From assembly GCF_013823385.1 (NCBI RefSeq), contig NZ_PNMA01000015.1:1-64000 (forward strand): a stretch of 64,000 bases of DNA. Direction: 5' to 3'. The translations under genes were made by a program, and so were the position numbers. The stretch comes from Hyphomonas sp. (lineage in GTDB: Bacteria > Pseudomonadota > Alphaproteobacteria > Caulobacterales > Hyphomonadaceae). This document shows positions 35,187-42,775 of this stretch, piece by piece. Under the pieces are notes generated by a model. It was given only the letters and a program-made list of their open reading frames with translations. It was not told the origin of the DNA and did no database searches. Positions within the stretch are counted from its first letter, which is position 1. The number at the start of each line of letters is the position of its first letter.

Positions 35187-36325
35187 CAGGCGCGCGCTCC
35201 GGGTATGTATCCGGACGGAGGGGCAATCCTCTGCTTGCGCCCGATGCGGGCGCCGCGGCTGAAATAGATCCAGCCCAGCATCAGGCCAGCCAGGAGCGGC
35301 ACCGCCCAGAGCGCGATATTGAGGGCCGGGTCATCCGCCGCCGCCGATTGCAGCGCCAGATGCACCACCAGCACGAAGATCGCCCCGCCGGTCGCGATGC
35401 CGATCCGCTTGCTGTAGCCCTGGCGGCTGAAATCCCCGCCCAGAACGGCAAAGATCGCCAGCAGCGCCATGACGATGTTGAGCAGCGGCGAGGTGAGGCG
35501 CGCATTGGCCTCGGCCAGGAAGGTGTCGGCCTCCTTGCTCTCGAAATAGTTCTTCCGGTCCACGAACAGCAGTTCGAAGAGGAATTTGTCCGATGCCTTG
35601 AGCACCAGTTCGGAATCTTCCTTCATGAAGTCCGTCAGGTCGAACATGTACTGGTCGAATTCCAGCACCGAGAGCTGCTGGTTGGCGTCCAGCTGCTGGC
35701 TGAGCGCGTCGCGCAGGAGGAGGGTGGGGTGCCCGTCGACCGTCACCAGCGCCGCCGACCGGGCCAGGATATCGGTCGGATAGTCAGGATCGGTCATGTC
35801 CGAGATCAGAACGCCGCGCAATTCCCCGCCCACCTGATCGCGCGCGTAGAATGTGAGCCGTTCGCCATTGGAGGTGAACTGTCCGGCCCGGAACAGGGCG
35901 GCGGCAAGATCGGCCCGTGCATCGGCCACCGCCTCGCGCATCGCCCGCTGGGACATCGGCTGAACCCACAGGTTCACCGACATGTGCGCCAGCATGCAGA
36001 CCACCGCCAGCCGCATCACCGGCGAGGCTATCTGCCAGCGCGTCATCCCGGCGGCCTGCGCCACCACGATTTCGGAATCCTTGTGTATCCGGTTGAGCGA
36101 CCATACCCCGGCCACGAACAAAGCCAGCGGCAACAGCAGGGCAATCACCTGCGGCGAGCCGAGCATGACGATATAGAAATAGGTGAGCGCCGACTGCCGG
36201 TTTTCCAGGATCACATCGGTACGGGACAATCCCTGCGCCAGCAGCGCGACCATCACGAGGCTGCCCACGATGATCAGCACGGCCTGCAGGACCTGCCGGA
36301 AGAGGTGCAGCTGGATCTTGGTCAT
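35186..36325 (-). CDS. lptF: LPS export permease LptF
   Basis: A 379-aa partner permease of LptG. It has an N-terminal helix LFRQVLQAVLIIVGSLVMVA, a GSPQVIALLLPLALFVAGVW helix pair, the cytoplasmic DSEIVVAQAAGMTRWQIASP coupling loop, a periplasmic domain rich in ARDQVGGELRGVLISDMTD-type strands, and a C-terminal three-helix bundle. It is first in the lptF-lptG pair and divergent from the chemoreceptor gene. In many proteobacteria lptF is divergent from pepA; here a 2.2-kb segment separates them. Confidence 0.92.
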   Translation of the reverse strand: MTKIQLHLFRQVLQAVLIIVGSLVMVALLAQGLSRTDVILENRQSALTYFYIVMLGSPQVIALLLPLALFVAGVWSLNRIHKDSEIVVAQAAGMTRWQIASPVMRLAVVCMLAHMSVNLWVQPMSQRAMREAVADARADLAAALFRAGQFTSNGERLTFYARDQVGGELRGVLISDMTDPDYPTDILARSAALVTVDGHPTLLLRDALSQQLDANQQLSVLEFDQYMFDLTDFMKEDSELVLKASDKFLFELLFVDRKNYFESKEADTFLAEANARLTSPLLNIVMALLAIFAVLGGDFSRQGYSKRIGIATGGAIFVLVVHLALQSAAADDPALNIALWAVPLLAGLMLGWIYFSRGARIGRKQRIAPPSGYIPGARA

Positions 36326-36368
36326 AAGTGGGGCGCGGGCACTCTAGCGTCCAGAAATCGAACCGGAA

Positions 36369-36449
36369 TTGGCAGCATTTCTCTAGCTAACGAGTTGCGC
36401 TTGGCGCGTCGATGCCTAGTTTCCGCTCGGGCCGGAGTTTCCGCACATG
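36369..36449 (+). promoter_or_regulatory. Copy A of 81-bp promoter/leader shared with pepA
   Basis: 68 of 81 positions match 38611-38691, ending in both cases exactly at an ATG. The conserved block contains CTAACGAGTTGCGCTTGGCG and, 16 bp after TTGCGC, TAGTTT, a plausible -35/-10 pair, then a GGAG ribosome-binding site 9 bp before the ATG. Copy A no longer leads into a pepA-like gene. The promoter function is inferred from conservation and spacing. Confidence 0.6.
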
Positions 36450-36497
36450 GCGCGCCGTTTATCCGCGCTGCCTTGGCGCCGCCGCAGCCATTCCTGC

Positions 36498-36512
36498 TTA
36501 ATTCATTCGTAA
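36498..36512. promoter_or_regulatory. Possible CtrA-binding site
   Basis: TTAA-N7-GTAA (TTAATTCATTCGTAA) differs by one base from the CtrA consensus TTAA-N7-TTAA and lies about 240 bp upstream of the chemoreceptor start. CtrA controls motility and chemotaxis genes in Caulobacterales and DivK/PleD-pathway genes are in this window. One near-match is weak evidence. Confidence 0.3.
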
Positions 36513-36754
36513 ACGTTCTGGTGGATGGTCCTTAGTTAACCATGGGTTTTGCCTGCGGCGCAGGGAATCATGGATGCTGGGGGCAACAGGGCAGTGGCTA
36601 GCGCTAGGCTGGATGCAACGGGACGCGAGCGGAGCTCTCCGGCTCGGCACCAGGCCGTGCGCGCTATGACCGCCATCGCCGCGATCGGCGCCTGCATCGC
36701 CATCGAGTTTTTTCTGGCCAGGGCAATTCTGGAAGCGGGTTTTCCGCCCATCGC

Positions 36755-38518
36755 ATGGTGCATAGGGAGTTGATAGTGTTCGGCACGTTGAAAACAGCCT
36801 CTACCCCGACCCTTTTCCTCCTCTATTCCTTCTTCCATGTGCCCATTGGGGCCGGCGCGGCCCTGTTGGCCGGCGCTCCGGTATTGCTGCTGATTGCCGG
36901 GTCTCTGGGGATCGCCATGATTTCGGTGATCGCGCGCTATGTGATCCAGGGGCAGGTTGGCTCGGTCGTCATGGGCGTCACCATCATGGCCCAGGCGGCC
37001 CTTCTGGTGTTGGCCCTGAGCGGCCATCCGTGGCAGATCGACGCGCATATGTACTTCTTCGCGGCGCTTGCCCTGCTGAGCGGTTTCCGGATGCTCACCG
37101 TCATCCTCGCGGCGGCGGCATTCGTTGCGGTTCACCATATCGTGCTCAACTTTGCCGCCTCCGATTTCATCTATCCCGGCGGTTCGAGCTTTGGCCGTCT
37201 GGCGATGCACGCCATCATCCTGGCTGTGGAAACCGCCGGGCTTTGCTTCGTGGTCCGCTCGGTTCAGGTCTATGCTGCAGCGGCCGATCAGCGCCAGCGA
37301 GACGCCGAACTTGCGCGCGCCGAGATCGAGCGGGAGTCCGAGAAACTTAAAGTCACGCTGGCAGACCTTGAAACGGCGCGCCTCAAGACCGCCGAGGCCC
37401 AGCAAAAGGAAGCCACCGCCCGCGCTGAAATCGAGCGGGAAGCCACTGCGCTCAAGAAGACGCTTGAAGATCTCGAAGCCGCGCGCAATTCCCAGGCCGC
37501 CGCAGAAGCCAAGGCCGCCAGCCAAAGGAAGCTCGCCGAAGCCGAAAGCGAGCGTGTGCGCGCCGAACAGGCGGAGATCGTGGAAGCGCTGGCCGAAGGA
37601 CTGGGCGCGCTTTCCGCCGGCAATCTGACCTGCGAAATCGAGCGCCCCTTCGCCGCCAGCTATGAGGAACTCCGCCGGAACTTCAACGCAACCGTCGTCA
37701 ACCTTCGCACCCTGCTGAAAGACATTCAGGGCGTTGTCCACGGCGTGGAAAGCGGTGTGCGGGAGATTGCCGGGGCGGCCGAGAACCTCTCGGCGCGAAC
37801 CGAACGCCAGGCTGCCGCCTTGAGCGAAACCGCCTCGGCCATCGGTCAGATCAATTCCAACTTGCGCAATTCTGCCGATCAGGCGGGCCAGACCAAGATG
37901 GTTGTGGAAAGCGCCCGTCAGGAGGCCGACGATGGCGGCGCGGTCGCGCGCTCTGCCGTCCAGGCAATGGAAGACATCTCCGCTTCGGCCCTGAAAATCC
38001 AGAGCATTACCAATGTGATTGACGAGATTGCCTTCCAGACAAACCTGCTGGCGCTGAATGCCGGGGTTGAGGCTGCCCGCGCCGGGGAAGCCGGCAGAGG
38101 GTTTGCGGTGGTTGCCACCGAAGTCCGCGCGCTTGCCCAGCGATCGGCTGACGCCGCCAAGGAAATCGAAGCGCTGATCAAGACCTCCACCAACCAGGTC
38201 GGCAGCGGGGTCGCTCTGGTTGCCCAGACAGGGGACGCCTTCAAGCAGATCTCCGCCAAGGTTTCCGAAATCAGTGACCTGGTCAGCGATATCTATGCCG
38301 TCTCGAAACAGCAGGCGGCGTCCTTCGGCGAGATCAACTCGGCCGTCGGTGAAATGGATGCCTCGACCCAGCAGAATGCGGCCATGGTGGAAGAAACCAC
38401 GGCGGCCACCCACACGCTGTCGCGCGAAGCCCAGCATCTGGCCGAACTCATCTCCCGATTCTCCGTCGAGGCCCGCCGCAGCCCCGCGCTGGTCGTTCCG
38501 GGCCGGAAGGCCAGCTAG
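36755..38518 (+). CDS. Methyl-accepting chemotaxis protein with multi-helix membrane sensor
   Basis: A 587-aa chemoreceptor. Residues about 15-185 form six or so membrane helices (LLYSFFHVPIGAGAALLAGA, then HPWQIDAHMYFFAALALLSG, FVAVHHIVLNFAASDFIYPG) instead of the usual two helices around a periplasmic domain. Then come a coiled-coil linker (ERESEKLKVTLADLETARLK), a HAMP-like segment near 270-325 and the signalling domain with the conserved hairpin tip DEIAFQTNLLALNAGVEAAR. The ligand may be membrane-borne or hydrophobic. It lies between two copies of an 81-bp leader, consistent with insertion next to pepA. Confidence 0.9.
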   Translation: MVHRELIVFGTLKTASTPTLFLLYSFFHVPIGAGAALLAGAPVLLLIAGSLGIAMISVIARYVIQGQVGSVVMGVTIMAQAALLVLALSGHPWQIDAHMYFFAALALLSGFRMLTVILAAAAFVAVHHIVLNFAASDFIYPGGSSFGRLAMHAIILAVETAGLCFVVRSVQVYAAAADQRQRDAELARAEIERESEKLKVTLADLETARLKTAEAQQKEATARAEIEREATALKKTLEDLEAARNSQAAAEAKAASQRKLAEAESERVRAEQAEIVEALAEGLGALSAGNLTCEIERPFAASYEELRRNFNATVVNLRTLLKDIQGVVHGVESGVREIAGAAENLSARTERQAAALSETASAIGQINSNLRNSADQAGQTKMVVESARQEADDGGAVARSAVQAMEDISASALKIQSITNVIDEIAFQTNLLALNAGVEAARAGEAGRGFAVVATEVRALAQRSADAAKEIEALIKTSTNQVGSGVALVAQTGDAFKQISAKVSEISDLVSDIYAVSKQQAASFGEINSAVGEMDASTQQNAAMVEETTAATHTLSREAQHLAELISRFSVEARRSPALVVPGRKAS

Positions 38519-38610
38519 GAACGTCAGGGGCCGGCCCGCCGCCGCCCTGACAGAGCCTGCGCGCGGCAGACCGGCGCAGTTCGCACCCGCGTTCTGAAAA
38601 CGACACAGTA

Positions 38611-38691
38611 TTGGCAGTTGTTTACTCGCTAACGAGTTGCGCTTGGCGCGCCGATGCTTAGTTTCCGCTCCAAACGGAGTTTCCACACATG
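38611..38691 (+). promoter_or_regulatory. Copy B of 81-bp promoter/leader, upstream of pepA
   Basis: This is the functional-position copy: it ends at the pepA ATG (38689-38691) with GGAG 9 bp upstream. TTGCGC and TAGTTT are 16 bp apart, a candidate promoter giving a very short leader. It is 68/81 identical to 36369-36449 in the same orientation. Confidence 0.6.
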
Positions 38692-40155
38692 AAGATTACA
38701 TTCGCAGAAGCCGCAAAGGCCGACATCGCCGCCTTCATCGCCGATGAAGGGGCAGGTCTGCCGGGCAGCGCAGAAGCGCTCGACAAGGCCGCAGGCGGCC
38801 TGATCGCCGAAGCCATCGAGGGCGGCCGATTCGATGGCAAGGTTGGCCAGCAGGTGGCGGTTGTGCTGCCCAAGGGCTCGGACGCGCGCCGCGCCGTCGT
38901 GCTGGGCGGCGGCAAGCCGAAGAAGCGCGATGCCCGCGCGCTGGAGAATATCGGCGCCCATTTCATTAAGGCATTTGCCTCCTCCGGCTTCAAATCTGCC
39001 TCCATCACGGTCCACACTGCGGAAGAAGCCGCCCGCGTCGCTGCCGGCGCCAAGCTCGCCGCCTACCGCTTCGATACCTACTTCACCAAGCTCAAATCCG
39101 ACCAGAAGCCCAGCCTTTCGACCCTCACCATCGTGTGTGACGATCCCAAGGCCGCCAAGGCTGCCTACGCCCTGCTCGATGCCGCCACCGACGGCACCTA
39201 TCTGGCGCGTGACCTCGTCAACATGCCGCCCAACGACCTTCACCCGGAAAGCTTCGCGGAGAAGATCAAGGAACTCGCCGATCTCGGCGTGGAAGTGGAA
39301 GTGCTCGGCGAGAAGCAGATGGCCAAGCTCGGCATGGGTGCCCTCCTCGGCGTCGGTCAGGGCTCGGTCAAGGAAAGCCAGCTCGGCATCATGAAATGGA
39401 ATGGCGGCAAGCCGGGCGAAGACCCCGTCATCCTCGTCGGCAAGGGCGTCTGCTTTGACACCGGCGGCGTCTCGCTTAAGCCCGGCCCCGGCATGGAAGA
39501 AATGCGCGGCGATATGGGCGGCGCGGCGGCCGTCACCGGCACGATGCGCGCCCTGGCCCAGGCGAAAGCCAAGGTCAACGTCGTCGGCCTCATCGGCCTT
39601 GTCGAGAACATGCCCGATGGCAACGCCATCCGCCCCGGCGACATTCTCCGCTCGGCATCCGGCCAGACCATCGAAGTCCAGAACACCGATGCCGAAGGCC
39701 GCCTCGTCCTGTGTGACGTGCTCTGGTACGCGCAGGAAAACTTCAAGCCGAAAGCCATCGTGGATCTTGCCACGCTGACCGGCGCGATCGTCATCTCCCT
39801 CGGCCACCATCATGCCGGTCTCTTCACCAACTCCGACGATCTGGCAGATGAGCTGACCAAGGCGGGCCTTGCCGAAGGCGAGCGCGTCTGGCGCCTGCCG
39901 ATGGGCTCGGAATATGACTCGCTGATCAAGTCGAAGTTTGCCGATATGCGCAATATTGGCGGCCGCGCGGCCGGCTCGATCACGGCGGCCCAGTTCCTCA
40001 AGCGCTTCATCAAGGACGGCGTCCGCTGGGCCCACCTCGACATCGCCGGCGTCGCCTGGGTCGAAGGCGACAAAGCCCCGACCGACCCCAGCTGGGCGTC
40101 AGGCTACGGCCCGCGCCTGCTCAGCCGGTGGATTGTGGATAATTACGAAGCGTAG
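38689..40155 (+). CDS. pepA: Leucyl aminopeptidase
   Basis: A 488-aa M17 cytosol aminopeptidase that removes N-terminal residues with two divalent metal ions. The C-terminal catalytic domain carries VGKGVCFDTGGVSLKPGPGM (Lys/Asp ligands), EMRGDMGGAAAVTGTMRAL and NTDAEGRLVLCDVLWYA, the diagnostic M17 signature. The N-terminal ~180 residues form the hexamer-stabilising domain. It is followed by holC, as in many proteobacteria. The direct repeat just upstream indicates a rearranged promoter region. Confidence 0.96.
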   Translation: MKITFAEAAKADIAAFIADEGAGLPGSAEALDKAAGGLIAEAIEGGRFDGKVGQQVAVVLPKGSDARRAVVLGGGKPKKRDARALENIGAHFIKAFASSGFKSASITVHTAEEAARVAAGAKLAAYRFDTYFTKLKSDQKPSLSTLTIVCDDPKAAKAAYALLDAATDGTYLARDLVNMPPNDLHPESFAEKIKELADLGVEVEVLGEKQMAKLGMGALLGVGQGSVKESQLGIMKWNGGKPGEDPVILVGKGVCFDTGGVSLKPGPGMEEMRGDMGGAAAVTGTMRALAQAKAKVNVVGLIGLVENMPDGNAIRPGDILRSASGQTIEVQNTDAEGRLVLCDVLWYAQENFKPKAIVDLATLTGAIVISLGHHHAGLFTNSDDLADELTKAGLAEGERVWRLPMGSEYDSLIKSKFADMRNIGGRAAGSITAAQFLKRFIKDGVRWAHLDIAGVAWVEGDKAPTDPSWASGYGPRLLSRWIVDNYEA

Positions 40156-40174
40156 TTCCCACGCGCTCGCTGCT

Positions 40175-40290
40175 CGTCACCCTCGACGGGCAATGCCCGT
40201 CTGAGGGCCCATCTCCAGACCTCTCCGTTTGCGAAAGCGGAAGGGGCAGGAGATGGGCGCTCAGATGGCTTTCAGCCATCGAGCGTGACG
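40175..40290. repeat. Family-1 two-armed palindromic repeat
   Basis: Left arm 40175-40216 (CGTCACCCTCGACGGGCAAT...CATCTCC) and right arm 40249-40290 (GGAGATGGGCGCTCAGATGG...GTGACG) are inverted relatives; arms match the ends of the GIY-YIG cassette. Between them are only 32 bp with an internal hairpin (TTTGCgaaaGC...). It lies between pepA and holC, within the 222-bp gap. Confidence 0.85.
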
Positions 40291-40330
40291 ACCGATAGGT
40301 TCCTTTATCCAGTCAGGCCGCTTGCAACCC

Positions 40331-40363
40331 TTGCTCTTCCTGAGCAAAGTCGAAGGACAAGAG
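40331..40363. repeat. Partial family-3 repeat arm before holC
   Basis: TTGCTCTTCCTGAGCAAAGT followed by CGAAGGACAAGAGG resembles one arm of the inverted repeat at 45801-45884 (CTCATCCTGAGCGAAGTCGA). It reaches into the GAGGAG that precedes the proposed holC start. Confidence 0.5.
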
Positions 40364-40377
40364 GAGCCGCGCAGAGA

Positions 40378-40851
40378 GTGTCCCAGCCTGCCCCCCCCGA
40401 ATGGTGGTTCTACCATCTCTCGCGCACGGCGCTGGAGGAGGCGGCCGCGCCGCTGCTGCAGAAATGCCTTGAGGCCGGCTGGCGCGTGCTGGCCGTTTCT
40501 CCGCGGGCGGAGCGTCTGGCAAAGCTGGATGCCGTGCTCTGGACGTTTGATGACGCTTCCTTCCTGCCCCATGGCCAGGCCGATGCACCGGGGCTCGATG
40601 TCGCCCGCCAGCCGGTGCTGCTCTCAGCCAAGCTCTCCAACGCCAACAGCGCCGAGGCGCTGATGCTCATGGACGGCGTGGAGGCCCCGGTGGACGCCGC
40701 CTTCAAGCGCTGCATGGTGATGTTCGAGGACTCCGACACCGGCACCCGCAACAAGGCCCGCGCCCAGTTCAAGGCGGCGAAAGACGCCGGCCTCGTCACC
40801 CGCTATTTTCAGCAGACGGATCGTGGCGGCTGGAAAGAGGCGGGGGTTTAG
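40378..40851 (+). CDS. holC: DNA polymerase III chi subunit
   Basis: A 157-aa protein of HolC type. EWWFYHLSRTALEEAAAPLL near the start is the characteristic first strand and helix, followed by WRVLAVSPRAERLAKLDAVL, WTFDDASFLPHGQA and QPVLLSAKL. Chi links the clamp loader to SSB at the replication fork. I chose a GTG at 40378, 11 bp after GAGGAG, giving a length like the family. A longer frame from a GTG at 40285 would start inside the family-1 repeat. Following pepA is a conserved gene order. Confidence 0.88.
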   Translation: MSQPAPPEWWFYHLSRTALEEAAAPLLQKCLEAGWRVLAVSPRAERLAKLDAVLWTFDDASFLPHGQADAPGLDVARQPVLLSAKLSNANSAEALMLMDGVEAPVDAAFKRCMVMFEDSDTGTRNKARAQFKAAKDAGLVTRYFQQTDRGGWKEAGV

Positions 40852-40895
40852 TCTTCTTCAAACCCTTCGTAGTCGATCTTCCAAACCCCATCCCC

Positions 40896-40925
40896 TTGTC
40901 ATCCCGGCGAAAGCCGGGATGACAA
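40896..40925. repeat. Minimal family-2 hairpin
   Basis: TTGTCATCCCGGC/GCCGGGATGACAA forms a perfect 13-bp stem with a GAAA loop just after holC. It is a compact form of the GTCATCCCGG repeat arms at 11197-11289 and 41083-41178. It could also terminate holC transcription. Confidence 0.75.
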
Positions 40926-41009
40926 AACGGGAGGTCAGGACAAGTGAGCCGCGTAGCCGTAGGGTGGGTTGAGCGCCGCGATACCCACGAACGCAAACTC
41001 CTCCGTGGT

Positions 41010-41050
41010 CGTCACCCTCGACCGGCAAAGCCGGTCTGAGGGCCCATCTC
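41010..41050. repeat. Single family-1 repeat arm
   Basis: CGTCACCCTCGACCGGCAAA...CTGAGGGCCCATCTC matches the left arm of the family-1 elements, with its own hairpin ACCGGCaaaGCCGGT, but there is no partner right arm nearby. It directly precedes a family-2 element. Confidence 0.75.
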
Positions 41051-41082
41051 CCGCCCGCTCCAATATCGCAGCAATAGTTTGT

Positions 41083-41178
41083 CGTCATCCCGGTTTCGCC
41101 GCAGGCGAAGACCGGGACCCAGTTTCAGTCAATGCTTCTGGGCCCCGGACATTTGCTCTCGCAAATTCCGGGGTGACG
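41083..41178. repeat. Family-2 two-armed palindromic repeat
   Basis: Left arm 41083-41122 (CGTCATCCCGGTTTCGCCGC...GACCCAG) and right arm 41138-41178 (CTGGGCCCCGG...CCGGGGTGACG) are inverted relatives, and the left arm matches the right arm of 11197-11289. Each arm contains its own hairpin. Confidence 0.8.
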
Positions 41179-41240
41179 AAACGGAAAGTGGTTGTCCGGG
41201 AATCAGGTAATCCGTATCCTGACTCAAAATCAAGTTTTGG

Positions 41241-41699
41241 CTAACCGCCAAGCCGCTTCTCAAGGCGCCGCTCGCTCTCTCCCGTGTTGACCGGGGCGTA
41301 TCCGCAGGCGAGATAAAAGTTCAGTGCCGTTCTCGTGCTTTCAAGGAAGCAACACCCAAGCCCCCGTTCGGAAGCGCCGCGCTCCATGTGGGTGAGCAAC
41401 TTCTTGCTGATGCCGGCAAACCGCGCGTCCGGTTCAACATAGTTCAGCATCACTTCGCCAGCAGTGCTGATCATGCCCACGCCGAGGATGAGGCCGTCCT
41501 GCTCCGCCACGAAGACCAGCCGGTCGGCCCGCCCCAGCCAGTCATGCCATGAAGCTTCGGTCTTGTTCGCGAGCCAGCTTTCGAGGGCCTCGGGATCATC
41601 TCCGTGATCGGCGCGGCAAAGCTCGGTGATCGAGCGGCGCAGGGTTTGGATCGCCGCTTCGGCGTCTTCCGGTTTTCCGCTGCGTATTTCCGCGGCCAT
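41241..41699 (-). CDS. GNAT family N-acetyltransferase
   Basis: A 152-aa single GNAT domain. It starts [20 protein letters not shown]; the central strand [20 protein letters not shown] precedes a motif-A variant in which the glycine loop reads [20 protein letters not shown]; it closes [20 protein letters not shown]. The acceptor is unknown. Nine bp separate it from the PhnA-like gene on the same strand, so they are probably co-expressed. Confidence 0.82.
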   Translation of the reverse strand: MAAEIRSGKPEDAEAAIQTLRRSITELCRADHGDDPEALESWLANKTEASWHDWLGRADRLVFVAEQDGLILGVGMISTAGEVMLNYVEPDARFAGISKKLLTHMERGASERGLGCCFLESTRTALNFYLACGYAPVNTGESERRLEKRLGG

Positions 41700-41708
41700 C
41701 GACCCCCC

Positions 41709-42047
41709 TCACCCCTTCTTCACAAACTCCGACTTCAATCCCATCGCGCCGACGCCGTCGATCTTGCAGTCGATGTCATGATCCCCTTCCACGAGGCGGA
41801 TGTTCTTCACCTTGGTGCCGCGCTTTACGACGAGGGACGAGCCCTTCACCTTCAGATCCTTGATCACCGTCACCGTGTCGCCATCGGCCAGCACATTGCC
41901 AACCGAGTCCTTGACCACCTTGGGCCCGTCTTCGGCGGCCGCTTCGCCCGGCGCCCATTCATGCGCGCATTCGGGGCAGACCAGCAGGGCGCCGTCTTCA
42001 TAGGTGAGGGTGGAGCCGCATTTCGGGCAGGGGGGAAGGTCGCTCAT
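41709..42047 (-). CDS. PhnA/YjdM-like zinc-ribbon protein
   Basis: A 112-aa protein with an N-terminal zinc ribbon ([20 protein letters not shown], i.e. two CxxC pairs) and a C-terminal SH3-like PhnA domain ([40 protein letters not shown], ending [11 protein letters not shown]). Despite the historic name it is not shown to act in phosphonate metabolism. It is divergent from ndk across about 150 bp. Confidence 0.88.
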   Translation of the reverse strand: MSDLPPCPKCGSTLTYEDGALLVCPECAHEWAPGEAAAEDGPKVVKDSVGNVLADGDTVTVIKDLKVKGSSLVVKRGTKVKNIRLVEGDHDIDCKIDGVGAMGLKSEFVKKG

Positions 42048-42200
42048 GGGAAGGGGGCTTTCAAACGGAGGGGCCTCAACGCCCCTAATCCCCGGCGGGC
42101 GTCCCCGCAACCCCCGGTATGTCCCCGCTTGCCCCGGCGGCCGGGCGCCGCTATAGGCCGCGCACATCCCCGGAAACAACACGAGACGACAGGAAGCCCC

Positions 42201-42623
42201 ATGGCCGCGCAGCGCACCTTTTCCATCATCAAGCCCGACGCCACCGAGCGTAACCTCACCGGCGCCATCAATGCCGTGATCGAGAAAGCCGGCCTGCGCA
42301 TCGTCGGCCAGCGCCGCATCCAGATGACGCGCGCCCAGGCCGAGCGTTTCTACGCCGTCCACTCGGCCCGCCCCTTCTTCGGCGAGCTGGTTGACTTCAT
42401 GACCTCCGGCCCGGTCGTCGTGCAGGTCCTCGAAGGCGAAGACGCCGTCGCGAAATACCGCGAAGTGATGGGTGCCACCAATCCGGCCGACGCGGCCGAA
42501 GGCACCATCCGCAAGCTGTTCGCCAAGTCGATCGGCGAGAACTCGGTCCACGGGTCGGACTCGGCCGAGAACGCGGCCCTCGAGATCGCCCAGTTCTTCT
42601 CGGAAGCTGACATCACCGCCTGA
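42201..42623 (+). CDS. ndk: Nucleoside diphosphate kinase
   Basis: A 140-aa enzyme that transfers the gamma phosphate of ATP to NDPs through a phospho-His. [20 protein letters not shown] opens the protein and [20 protein letters not shown] contains the active-site His. The length is typical of the hexameric/tetrameric bacterial form. AGGAAG lies upstream of the ATG at 42201 and a strong hairpin follows the stop, so it appears to be a single-gene transcript. Confidence 0.97.
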   Translation: MAAQRTFSIIKPDATERNLTGAINAVIEKAGLRIVGQRRIQMTRAQAERFYAVHSARPFFGELVDFMTSGPVVVQVLEGEDAVAKYREVMGATNPADAAEGTIRKLFAKSIGENSVHGSDSAENAALEIAQFFSEADITA

Positions 42624-42652
42624 GCGGCGCGCCTCCGGGCGCTGACATCCAG

Positions 42653-42685
42653 CCGGAGGCCGGGCCCGCCCGCCTCCGGTTTTTT
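42653..42685 (+). terminator. Rho-independent terminator of ndk
   Basis: CCGGAGGC (42653-42660) pairs with GCCTCCGG (42672-42679) across an 11-base loop and is followed by six T, 30 bp after the ndk stop. Confidence 0.88.
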
Positions 42686-42686
42686 G

Positions 42687-42721
42687 TGTCCGGAAGTGTC
42701 CGAAACTGTCCGGATTTGTCC
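42687..42721. repeat. 10-bp-spaced GGACA array (locus 2, reverse orientation)
   Basis: TGTCC units start at 42687, 42697, 42707 and 42717, exactly 10 bp apart, which is the reverse complement of the GGACA array at 25913-25967 with the same A/T and GTT spacers. It begins right after the T-run of the ndk terminator, in the gap before the convergent DUF1003 gene. Confidence 0.82.
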
Positions 42722-42775
42722 ATGAAATGACCGGGCCTGACCCTGAAATGCCCGCCGTTGGCCCGGTTCTGGCGC

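Larger units (their letters stand above)
36326..36754. other. 429-bp intergenic region with duplicated leader and CtrA-like site
   Basis: Between divergent lptF and the chemoreceptor gene I see three things: copy A of an 81-bp leader (36369-36449) repeated upstream of pepA; a near-CtrA box at 36498-36512; and a small open frame (36549-36773) which I do not support. After copy A the expected ATG at 36447 opens only a 21-codon frame (MARRLSALPWRRRSHS...) unrelated to pepA, so the original downstream gene is no longer there. Confidence 0.65.
40852..41240. other. 389-bp repeat-filled intergenic region
   Basis: No gene is supported here. It contains a minimal family-2 hairpin (40896-40925), a GTGGGT/ACCCAC inverted repeat (40964-40988) of a type common in proteobacterial gaps, a single family-1 arm (41010-41050), and a two-armed family-2 element (41083-41178). 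The region lies between holC and the convergent GNAT gene and looks like an accumulation site for palindromic repeats. Confidence 0.75.

Noticed and set aside
31656-35267. 1203-codon open frame on the plus strand
   Set aside because: It runs antisense through topA, the topA-lptG gap, and lptG. Composition mirrors the complement of those genes and no protein family is recognisable.
36549-36773. 74-codon frame upstream of the chemoreceptor with a hydrophobic C-terminal half
   Set aside because: It overlaps the chemoreceptor start by 19 bp, lacks a ribosome-binding site, and I see no family resemblance. It could be a leader peptide, but this is not supportable.
36536-38686. 716-codon minus-strand frame over the chemoreceptor
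   Set aside because: Antisense to a gene with an unmistakable MCP signalling domain; the Gly/Asp/Phe-rich translation shows no domain.
40285-40377. Longer holC start at a GTG inside the family-1 repeat
   Set aside because: It would add 31 residues encoded by repeat sequence; the GTG at 40378 has a nearby GAGGAG and yields the normal length.
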